The position numbers were made by a program, and so were the translations under genes. A DNA stretch of 64,000 nucleotides from the NCBI GenBank assembly GCA_013115145.1, contig JAAPAO010000017.1, positions 62,001 through 126,000 of the forward strand, read 5' to 3'. Below are positions 41,876 through 52,002 of the stretch, in pieces. Source of the stretch: Perkinsus chesapeaki. Taxonomy: Eukaryota > Perkinsozoa > Perkinsida > Perkinsidae. Numbering within the stretch: position 1 is the first letter of the stretch; the number at the start of each line of letters is the position of its first letter. The notes below the pieces were generated by a model. It made no database searches, was not told where the DNA came from, and was given only the letters and a program-made list of their open reading frames with translations.

Positions 41876-42572
41876 ATGACCAATCTCTCTGACACTGACC
41901 TTGCAGAGTTCAGAGAGGTATTCCGGTTGCTGGACACAGATGGGAGTGGTAGCATATCCGCGAATGAATTGAAAGGCCTTCTAGACTCCATTGGTGAGCC
42001 AGTCGATTTGTCACCAATCGATTGCTAGTATACCTATAGGCATGAGTTTATCTATGGATGAACTCGAGGAGCTAGTAACCGAGATCGACAAAGATTGCTC
42101 TGGTAGCATGGGGATCTCCAACTAACCTGCAAAATATCCTTTAGGCGCCATTGAATTCGACGAATTCACATCGGTACTTTCACGGGACGTCAATCCACCG
42201 TTCTCAGCAGCCGAGGTTGAAGAGGTGAGACCGTACCATAATTTCGGGGCCCCCAGCAGCAGCTCGAAAGCAGTCATTCCGAATGATAGCAAGACATGCC
42301 CCTCCGGGACATATACGGTTGAAAGATCTCGACGAGGCGTTGAGAGTTCACCTACGAGACGTAGACCATCACGAGATTAATGACATCATACGCGCCTACA
42401 TGGTAGGGTTGAGCCATGTTGATAGCTCATACGGTGCTGTTAGGATTCGACAGTCGGGCATCCTTCGAACCCCGACGGAGAATACATCAATTACCAGAGC
42501 TTTATAGACTTGATGATGCGCGAGCTAGTTGTTACTAAAAAGAAGAAACGCTCTACCAAGAAAAAAACATAA
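41876..42572 (+). CDS. Centrin-like EF-hand protein
   Basis: Five exons (41876-41993, 42040-42102, 42145-42224, 42274-42402, 42444-42572) give 519 nt, 172 residues, the usual centrin length; introns are 46, 42, 49 and 41 nt. EF-hand 1 (LDTDGSGSISANEL) and EF-hand 2 (IDKDCSGAIEFDEF) have full calcium ligands. EF-hand 3 is degenerate (IARHAPPGHIRLKDL), and EF-hand 4 carries extra residues between the Asp and the DGE part (YMDSTVGHPSNPDGEYINYQ). The tail is lysine-rich (TKKKKRSTKKKT) instead of the aromatic centrin end. Centrins act in basal bodies and flagellar roots; this divergent form could equally be a caltractin-like protein of another structure. Confidence 0.85.
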
Positions 42573-43417
42573 ATAGCGAAGTAGCAGCAACTTGTCCCCA
42601 ATAGTGTGTGCGTTAAAGTTGCCTCAATAACGATCCAAGTGCCTCAATATGCTACAGAGTAGAGCAAGTACGCTCATGGTATAATGCGTCAAACTCTTGA
42701 AGCTTCCTGGCGGACCGAATACGGTCAATTGAAAGCGAGGCTTGGTTTCGGAACGCTTCCGAGTTGCGTGTTGGTGTATGTAACAGTGGCCGGCTCAACA
42801 CAATCCGGTTGTTATTTGATCTACCCATGGAACTCCATGACTCAATATGCTATGCATTGTCATGCAGTAGCATAGATTGGTCCCCCACTGAGGGCGGATC
42901 AGGCCAAACTTGGCTTTTATATGGGGACCTATCACCGTAATCGAAATGTAGCAATACAGCCTTTCACTCTCTGGACTATCACAAGGCGGGCCAGTCTAGG
43001 GCTGTTCTTTATACGTTCACGACATGCCCCGCGGAAGCGAACCACGCTGGGAGCGCCAATCGCGTCTCCGTTATGGCCGTGCAGTTCCGTTAAAGCTATT
43101 GCCCGACTCTGGTTCGGGTGGGAGGCTGCAATCCATCGCGGGAATGGCAGTAAATAATATTACTAAATGGGTGTCGACATCCATCCTGGATGATCCAGGG
43201 TGTACAAGCAAGCGCGTTGAGAGTGTGAAAGATGCACAGGCACCGGCACTGTAAGCAGTAGAAGATGACGGGATAATCGAATAAAAAAAGAAGAATGGTA
43301 TCACAAGACACCTGCTATTCATGAACATAAGCCTCGTTATTAATATTGATCCGGATCTCGAGGCTTTTGTTGTTATATAGTGATTGATATAAATGTAGAT
43401 ACGCACCCTCAGTGGCT
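42573..43417. other. Intergenic with one dispersed repeat copy
   Basis: Holds the 165-bp repeat at 42794-42958 and otherwise no supported gene. Frames at 42921-43254 lack coding character. Confidence 0.35.
42794..42958 (+). repeat. 165-bp dispersed repeat, copy 1
   Basis: Matches 49901-50065 in direct orientation over the same length, by eye about nine positions in ten, including GACTCAATATGCTATGCATT and GGCCAAACTTGGCTTTTATA. There are no net insertions between the copies. Confidence 0.85.
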
Positions 43418-46168
43418 ATGAAGTCTTTGTCGCATAAACAAGCAGATAACGAAGAAGATGGGCATAGTCACGTATCAGATAGTAACACCAGTGATGATGA
43501 CGCGACATCATCATTGGACGAGAGGAGTAGTGTTGACAGTATTGATATAGCCAAGACGCATCAGTGGGAATCCAAAGACAAGGGAAGGACCACAGAACGA
43601 ACACAAGGGAAGATATACACTATTAAGCAAACGGGGAAAGAGCTCAACGATGTCACTACACGAATAGAGAACATGATACAAACAGTCATACATGATAATG
43701 ACAATAATAATGATGATGATGGTGAAGAAATCGCTACAAAGCAGTATCACATGTGGGACCATTTGGTATAGTTATGTGCGTTGGTTCAGGAAAACTATCA
43801 ACTCCCAGCGAGAAAAAGATAGAACAAAACGAAGGAATATTGTAGAGGATTTGGGTAAGAAAGTCCTCCATAACCAACCTCGGAGATTACTTCTGAATAG
43901 TACACGATGCTTCACGACGAAGTAGAACGGTAACCGACATGCTCAGTATGATGATGTCGTACAAGGATAATAATAAGGCTGGTAACGTTATTCGTATCGG
44001 TCATGTCCAACATATCAGAAGCATTACAATAAAACGAGTGGACTTAGCGTTATATCTCAGATGATGATGAGTGTTCGGCCGCCCTTGCTGACCACATATT
44101 ATCAAGGTCATCTAGCCTTAGTAGTGATGCCACTGTACTTGGTGATGTAAAGACACATATTGACTACTCTGAGGCTGTCGGGGAATATACAATGGAGTCC
44201 TGCGCGGTAAGGGACAACTAGTCACATATACTGGGCACCTCACTTGAGCTACTCCAGACACTTAATAAACTACGGCTGTCCGTCATAGAGGTGCAAGAGA
44301 AGCTCCAACATGACAGCCGCGCAGTGAAGTAGTGATAGCGCTCATGAAAGAGTATTGATAAAATAATAAGGGCTGATGAGATGATGAAGTCTCCAAATAC
44401 GAAGGAGTCGAATGCAATGAAGAAACTGTTCAATAGCTGGGAGAGGCACACAACACTCACACAAGAGATTAGTGACCATGAACTGTATAGCAAACTAAGT
44501 GTGATGATATCTCAGAGGGTCTGGAAAATGAGTTGAGTATCATGGAGGCAGCAATCAGGAGGATAGATGAAGGCTCAGATGGGAAAGGGAATACTCGAAG
44601 AGGAAGTACTGCTAACGGAATGTAGGATTTATATACAGTGCCGTGTACTCTTGCTGTCACAATGAAGGCAGTCTAGAGATCAAACGGATGCGCTCATAGA
44701 AGCGGTAAAAAAGAAGACAAGAAGGGAGACTATACGAGGAGAGATCGAAAAGATAATGCCAAGTGGTGGAAAGATAACGGGAGAAATGAATATGCTTACC
44801 CTACAGATAACATGATACTACAAGTGCCAATATTAAACGATCCTGATGCCGACGAGGATGTATTGAACGCCGAAGCAGAAAGAGTATTGCAATTGGAATT
44901 AGATAAAATGAGAGGAACGCTCGCAATGCTCGAGGAGGAGATAGCTTATATAGAAGTGAAGACTACATGTCTGCTATGTGTTTACTGTGCTCTCCAATCA
45001 CTAGGGAGGTACATCCAATATAGCTGATGAGGAATATACAACAGAAGACCTTCAAAAGTAAGGCATCAGTGAATATTATTCATGATTATATTCTCTTCTC
45101 ATTTGGGAATCTATGCCGAGCAGAATGATATTAGTTGGCAATTTGATCAGAGCGACCGAGACAGTTATCCAAGAAACAAAAGAGCTAAGAGTTGGACTGG
45201 TGAGAAAGAAGAAATTGATAGATGTTGCGGAAGGAACGCTGAAAGCTCTTGATGAGGAGATGGATAGGCTTTTGAGCCAATTACGTGACATGCACAGAGG
45301 AGGTCCTGCAGGACCATCAACCGAAGGCAGGTCGGTATTGGCTCGAATACAAACCAAAACAATTGTAGAGGAAGACGAGCAGTGGGATGCTTTGCGGAAG
45401 AGTGCTCAATCTGTTGAATGGGATATTACCCGAGAGGGTGCGGAAAAGGAGTCTATGTTATTGATGGAGAAATTGGTGACCGCAGGAGATGAATTGGCCA
45501 AGTTGATGGAGAAAAAGAGGGTGGGGAAGCTCTCCTGGTCAAATTTGAGTTTGTTAGTTTGGTAGTGATATCAGATATTACTCAACGCACTAGATGACGC
45601 TAGGAAAGAGCTAGCAAATACCAAGCTGAAGGTGGCCAAACCGGTTCGGGTAGCTGTAGTTGAAGAGCCTACTTCCGTGAAGGAGAGAAGTGTCCCCGGA
45701 TTGGCAGCAGAGGTCATCTCCATTCGAATGTGTAAGGCGATGCTCGAATGATAGTTTTAGGTTGAAGAGCTACGTAGAACACTACGAAGTCAAACACGAG
45801 AAATAAATAACTTGAGAAAAGAGTGGTATGAAGCAAAAGAGAGAGAAAGAGCCCGAAAAGCGAATGCACGAGTTAGTATACTTGGACGAGCTCAAACGAT
45901 AACCTTGGAGGAGCTAGAAGTGATTAACGCAGGCCGAGTTGATGTTATGGACGAGTCTGTTCGTACAGCAGAAGAAATACTTCGACGAGTGAATATGCAT
46001 GCATCTAATACATGATATTCGCAATTTTAACCAGCGGCTCTTCAATGGTATTGTACATTCGTTGAGTTATTGTAGCAATTAGAGGTTGCACTACGAGATA
46101 GACAACTCGGCAATGATTTGCCGAGAAATCATTTGCGGCGAAGTCTCAGTGATAGCGTTGAGAAATAA
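43418..46168 (+). CDS. Coiled-coil protein, multi-exon
   Basis: Starts MKSLSHKQADNEEDGH, an acidic Ser/Asp-rich N-terminus, and continues through many short exons. Later exons are strongly helical with heptad-like spacing: LNAEAERVLQLELDKMRGTL, ETKELRVGLVRKKKLIDVAE, LKALDEEMDRLLSQLRDM, LRRTLRSQTREINNLRKEW and EAKERERARKANARV, ending HLRRSLSDSVEK with a stop at 46166-46168. No globular domain is seen, so a cytoskeletal or scaffold role is the default guess. Junctions between 43770 and 44800 are not resolved, and the N-terminal exon could be a separate gene. Confidence 0.52.
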
Positions 46169-47643
46169 GACGATTGAGTGATGGGGTATGATAGCGTGGA
46201 CCCGCCGGTGGTAGAGCCGCCAATAATACTTTGGTGTTAGGGGTTAGACAGATTGATAACCATTACCAGGAGTATAGATAATCGTACTATTGGCAGGAGT
46301 GTTGATTCATGACGCTCCATTCCATCACCAAAATGTGGTTGATAGCTGACTTATGGTTTATTCTTCGAGAGAATTCTCAGCGCTCGCTTTCCCTTTGCTC
46401 TCATAACCCCTTCATTGGTTTAATACGACCCTTTCTCACTTACTCTCGTACCAAAGTCATTCCGACACCTTTACTTTCTGGCTGGAATTACTTTCTCCTT
46501 AGAGAGCAAATAGTATTTGGTCCTGCCTCCCTCGCCTTTCATTTCTTGAGTTTTGACTCTGCCAGATGTACGATGGTATTACTGAACGCTAACACTGCTG
46601 AATATTTTTTTCTTTCACATCTGCGAACATCTCTCATTTATGTTGCCTTTGTTTTCATCCCTTCCTCGAACCACATTGACACAGTGTGTGACGCACACAA
46701 TGACTTTAGGTGTTCCAGCAGTGGTTCATGCAGGATTTTATGTTCGGGAGGGATCCGATTCCCCTGGAAGCAGGGATCCATCTACCCCGTTTCACGAAGG
46801 TTCCTAGAGGCAGCCTCACTTTTCGAGAAGGTTCCTGCTCCAGGAATCCTAGAGGAAAGTAGTTCAGAGAATTCGCGCCGCATCGCGCGACCGCTCTAGG
46901 GAGGTTCCTGCTCTACAAAGTAGTGCATTGAATTACTTGAGGGCCTCATGATGAGGCCCTCATCAGAGCGAGCAGAGCTGGGCATAGCTTCCTCGAGGGA
47001 CGTCTGAGGTTCCTGGATGGAACCCTGCCTGGAAGGGTACGTATGGGCAGGTGAGGTGACTAACTACTGGAAGACTTCCAGTGAACGCACGAGTGTAGGC
47101 TGCCGAATTAGTGTCTTTCCCACTTAGCGATTCTCAAGGTGGAATTGCTTTATATTCAGGGGCAGCTGCCCTGGGCCTGCCCCCTTTCTCCCGGCTGTAG
47201 CTCCATTCTAACAACCTACTTATATGCCGGTTGCTCTGAGTTTGACAGTTCACGAGACTTGAGAGCCCGAAGCACACTAGTTTCAGCAGCTGAAGCTTAA
47301 TTGACTTTCCCACATTGTGAGAATGCTTGTCGATCACTTTATTGTTTCCGCTTAATCCCAACGATTCTATAGCACTTCTATATACTATATACCGATCATG
47401 CTATCCGTCAACAATGGACCATTGTCAATGGTGCCTTGGAAATTCCAATATTATCTGCGATTGTTTTATTGATCTTGTACAACTAAACTATCTTTCTGAT
47501 TCAAACTGACCTATCAGTACTATGCTGTACGAAATATAGTACTCCCAAGTGAAAATGAGATAAGATGACTGAGAGTGATGACCTATGATAGAGCGTAACG
47601 CCCTGGGGCACCCATGCAGGGCCTGGCGAGCCTCAGTATTGAT
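46169..47643. other. Long intergenic region
   Basis: A 196-codon plus frame (46309-46899) is present but reads as low-complexity hydrophobic and Ser-rich sequence with no motif, in a pyrimidine-rich tract. The region 46795-47020 repeats the motif GGTTCCT with variants and has a palindrome. No gene is supported. Confidence 0.35.
46938..46962. repeat. Perfect inverted repeat, 12-bp arms, 1-nt centre
   Basis: TGAGGGCCTCAT and ATGAGGCCCTCA around a single G at 46950, the same geometry as the larger palindrome at 8615-8665. Confidence 0.85.
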
Positions 47644-48758
47644 CTAGGGCTTTAGCTTGGCAATCCCCAATTTCATTTCGATCGGTTGGTATTCAATATA
47701 GTTACCGACAAGCGCACAAGCAGAAAGCTCCCAAGAGTCATCCGCGACCTCTGTGATCATAACAGTGCATAACCGGTCTCCAGCATACTTTCTTACATAA
47801 CCCTTAAACGAGATTTCCAAAGGAACGCCTCCATTTGGTCCGAGATTGAAGGTTAGTGTTGGCATAAATATCCTCGAAGAGCATTCCATCCGGTATACTT
47901 CTTCCTCTTCATCCCATTTGATATCGACCACCGACCCACGGATCGTAGAGGCAGCTGATGCGAGTTGCTTCGCCATAACAGCGAAATGCGGTTGTGGAAT
48001 CCCGATGTATTTGTCACCAGTATGAATAGTGGCTCTCTGGTTGATCCCCAGAGTTGTTTCTCCTGCCTGTATGGACAGACTGCGTAGCTCTACAACGTAG
48101 TCATCAATACTTAACAATAGTACATAACGTAATGGAATCACGTATTTTGTTGGATCCACTCCTCCCAGAATGAGATTACCAAAGAATACATCAGGTCGTC
48201 CAGTCGGTTTCAGAAAGAGAGTGAAAGTTGCCGTTCTCAATACCCTCCTGGATCTCAGCTGGTCCATTAGTGAAAACCCAGTTCCGTCGATGTCAGGTTT
48301 GAGACCAAGATAGTTAGCTGCTGGGGAAATAAGGGGAGGTGGGTCTTGGCCACCAATCAAACCGAAAGAGATCGGACCCACACCAAGAACTTAGCTTCGT
48401 ATTCAAATACCACCACATCAGCCTGGCCGACTTGGAAAGTCATTCTCGAACCATGAGGGCAAGGTTCGGGACAGGAGAAGCAGGGGAATATCGAAGTATC
48501 ACAGGCACCAGGGTGGGTTTCATTTTCGTACCACTCTTTCCAGACTAACAAAACTGACCTCAACTTGGTATCAACTATAGACCTCATTCTCCCCCCATTG
48601 ACGGCCATGCTACCATATATGCCGTACCCTTCTTCCGAAAGCTCTTTGTAAAATATATCGAGTGCGATACCTTTACTCTCGGACTCACTCATTGCCATGA
48701 GCCAGATGAGGCATATTAGCATTGGCTTCACATACGAGCAGCAGAATCGAGAAGTCAT
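47644..48758 (-). pseudogene. Damaged aspartic-protease-like paralogue
   Basis: Same family as 35565-36677: ISFGLIGGQDPP, LGLKPDIDGTGFSLMDQL and YVVELRSLSIQAG are shared almost residue for residue. Damage: the first active-site loop reads SIVDTKLRSVLLVW (DTG changed to DTK), the second ATIHTGDKYIGIP (Asp replaced by His), and near 48390 one base is missing, so EYEAK passes into the wrong frame and stops, while the rest continues in the next frame. A signal peptide is still visible (MLICLIWLMAMSESES). If the missing base is a sequencing error, the protein would be a second non-catalytic homologue, not a pseudogene. Confidence 0.78.
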
Positions 48759-50212
48759 AAGGTCTCAGTAGTGAGATTATAGAAGTATTCGCACGGTGGT
48801 TCTTGACGCCGCGGAGCGTGACGTATGCGTGACTCACGCTTATAGCGCCATGTAGTCGGGTAGTACGGAAGCATCGCTAGGGACTCGACATGGTTATGTT
48901 ATGGCGTACTCGTATTAAGCTACCCAACTTGCCAAAATATAGCACTTGTATTCGAATCTTGGATGGTGAATGGATGAGCTATCTCACTTGCCCATTTGCG
49001 ACCTGATTATCGCATTATATTCTTGTATGCGCCGTCGCCTGCTCCCTTGAACATGCGTGTACTAGCATTTGGCGTGTAATGATACCACCTTAACAATGAG
49101 GATAAGCATTCTACCCCAGGAGTGAGGAAATAAAACAGGGTACTTGAATTGAAGTAAAATAATTACTAACGTATAAGCCGGATAAGTGGTTACCTATTAC
49201 GCAATACCAAGCATGGAAATGTGTATTACATGCGCCCTCGAAATAAGGTTTTCCTGCGTACATTTTCGTGCGTACTTATCCGTTCGGTAGACTCCATTGG
49301 TGCTACTAATGATTTATTACGAACTTAGCAAGTTTAGCTCCTATAGCAGACAGTTTACATAGACTAACACTCGGTAGGTGCATTATCGGATTTGATCGCC
49401 ACGGGAGGGAGAATTGTGTAGACAATTTATTTCGAAGGGACTCAAAAAGATCAACGTCACCAAATCATCGTTTCAAATCACCGTACGGCCAGAGATAAAC
49501 CATGTTTGCCACTTTACATCGCGAATCAGGAAGCACTGTAGTTGGGGTGCAAAAAGATGGTTCTAGTTGAGCGGTTCTACCAAGGGAAGAGCACGAGCAG
49601 CAGGAGTCGCAGCTTGCCTCCAACAGTGCATCATAGTCGTCTAAAAGACACCTAGTGAACACAGAAGCAAAGCCGGACAAACGGATGACAAACTCCCTGC
49701 AACTTGCAAGCTGCAAGTATGGTATCGATCTACAAGGACTGGTCGATAATTCAATACAGTTCTATAGCGGCCTTGAGCCGCACCAAAGTCTGCTTATCAT
49801 AACCGCACTGTGCAGTGAGCGTACAGACTGTACAGTATAATATACTATGCTGGGAGAATTGTTATTTGTTACTATGGTTCGATACTATCAGGCCGATAGA
49901 CTCAACACAATTAGGTTGTTATTTGATCTATCAATTGAATTCCATGACTCAATATGCTATGCATTGTCATGCAGTAGGACAGATAAGTCCCTCACTGAGG
50001 GCGGCTCAGGCCAAACTTGGCTTTTATATGGGGACCTATCATCGTAATCGAAATGTAGCAATACATAGCATTATTGCCTCCACGAAGCTGAACCGATCCT
50101 CCAGCCGAGACCCTCAACCGAAGCATCCACATAATTGCTGCGGCTGCTGCCATCCTAAGAGGGTTTTATAATCATCTTGTCCTCATTATTTGCCGACTTT
50201 GTCGCGCCAGAG
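48759..50212. other. Intergenic with the second dispersed repeat copy
   Basis: No supported gene. The minus frame 49465-49716 is Ser/Cys-rich without known motif. Contains the repeat at 49901-50065. Confidence 0.35.
49901..50065 (+). repeat. 165-bp dispersed repeat, copy 2
   Basis: Direct-orientation match to 42794-42958, 7.1 kb apart. Similarity appears to end abruptly on both sides, which fits an insertion or a duplicated fragment of something larger. Confidence 0.85.
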
Positions 50213-51185
50213 CTAGCCGCGGCGTTGACCACTCTGCTCCCAAAGCTGCAAGATGCTGCACCACCTTCGAGCTTCGAAACTGCTAATGACTGAGAAGCAT
50301 CGGTTGCATAATGCAACTTGCATCATTTGAAGTGTACGTCGACCTACGCTAGAGTTCTGCATTTTCCCACTGAGTGCAGCACGACTTGACAACACCCTTG
50401 CAGCCGTCTGCCATCGTTTCTTGAGAGCTTCCAACTCGGAGTTCTTGCTATCCACCTCAACTTGCAGACCCTTCAGATCAGTCTGTGCCTGACGCAGGAC
50501 ACTAGCGGATGGCACCAAAATGAGGAGCTCTGCGTGCGGCGGTACAGTGTACTGATTACACCAAGTGTAGTAGTGCGAATTATGCGGTCTCTCTGTTTCA
50601 CGTACAGTGCCTCTGTAGTGTTCTGTCTGTACTACAACGCATGTATCGACTGTGACAATCTGACGCCAGTCAGTCAGGTGAATTTAATGAGATTCAGATA
50701 AGTTTATATAGGGTGATTTGGTGACTGTCTTCTTACCCATCGTCTGCTACCTCGAGGTTTTGTAATACAAATGCAGGGCGGCGCATCGCACTGTGCGGTA
50801 ACAATGCACTATGGCCAAATTTGTGGTTACCAATAATGGACGGGTTGAGTTTAATCAATTCTGGGTTGGTACACGCATAAAAAAAGTTTGAACTCTCTGT
50901 GTTGCACCACAATGACGAAAATACAGGTTTAGGAAAACTCAGTATGTGAATACTGGAAGCCATGGACGAACCACTTTCGAACTCGAGATGATCCACTAGC
51001 TCTACAAAAATGTGCATTCGCAGACACGATCGAGATATCCCTGCCTCACTTTCTCAACCTCGGCCTTCAAGGCATCGACCTGCCACCTCAGAAAGCGCAC
51101 TCTCAGGGTAGCATAGGTTAGTGTAGAAAGAACAACAGCTGCACAAGCTATATAGGGTAGTCGACCTGGTACATATTCACAGCCT
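50213..51185 (-). CDS. Membrane-anchored coiled-coil protein (model incomplete)
   Basis: A hydrophobic segment (PYIACAAVVLSTLTYATL) followed by a helix (RWQVDALKAEVEKVRQGYL) lies near 51020-51170. Then come exons reading SIHILSFPKPVFSSLWCN, LNPSIIGNHKFGHSALL and IVTVDTCVVVQTEHYRGTV, TWCNQYTVPPHAELLILVPS, and finally a coiled coil (VLRQAQTDLKGLQVEVDSKN, ELEALKKRWQTAARVL). One intron between 50745 and 50655 (GTAAGA..CGTCAG) is well placed. The start codon is not found, so the 5' exon is missing from the model. No family recognised. Confidence 0.45.
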
Positions 51186-51189
51186 GCTA

Positions 51190-52002
51190 TTGTATTTCAC
51201 CCTCACCTTTCACTTCCTTCAAGGCTCTTGTGATACGAGATCGTGCGTGGCTGTCATCGATAAGGCCAAATGCACCGAAGTGACTGAAACAGCTGTCCGG
51301 CAAGCGCGGGAGCGGGACACCTACTCTATAGACACTTTAGTGACCATTGAGGGCTTATTAATTGTTGAGGTCGACGACATTGTTAGTAAAATAATTGGGC
51401 AATCAACTGACGGTAGAGATTCCGGTCGTTCCACGAACTCAATAGAAGAGATGCTATCACGGACAAGTATAATAGCAGGTATCGAGTACCGAACAACTGC
51501 CAGACTTGCCAGTGCGGAAGAAGAGCTGAAGCTCTTGAGATTCTGCTGTCGCATCATGCTCTACCCAAGCATTGACCAAAGGTGAGAGGTAGTGGAACAT
51601 GCCAGACAGCACGATGGAAAGATCTCTCCCACGGGACCGTAGAAGGTACGCTAGCTGGAGCTCTGGCGATGTGTAAAATACGTCGGCGAGTTCCTAAGCA
51701 GTGAGTCCTCTCTTTTGTCAGAGTCTAACTTGATTTATCGAAAGTTAGTGCACTCTACAGTATTATATAGAAATCGGTTCCGTGTTACCTCGCGGCGTTC
51801 CAGAATGATGCCAAAGGGTGAGTCCATAGCAACCTCGATGATATCTTCAAGCGCGGTCTTATACCCTACCAAAAAAGATAGAGCAAGCAGATGGATGCCA
51901 CCCTACTGCTCAACAGAGCTCCTGCCTGATCTCAAGGCTCCCGGCTGCGTAATTCCTGGAGCTCTCTCTGTCTTCTCACGGCACAGCCCAAAGCTAGCGA
52001 AG
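51190..52002. other. Unresolved stretch with competing frames
   Basis: The plus frame 51190-51585 has a coherent helical segment (ERDTYSIDTLVTIEGLLIVE), while minus-strand reading at 51790-51900 also looks protein-like (YKTALEDIIEVAMDSPFGII). Neither could be joined to a complete gene. Confidence 0.3.

Noticed and set aside
46309-46899. 196-codon plus-strand open frame
   Set aside because: Long, but hydrophobic and Ser/Phe-rich in a pyrimidine-rich tract, no motif, no matching exon structure, and the repeated GGTTCCT array lies inside it. Likely a chance frame.
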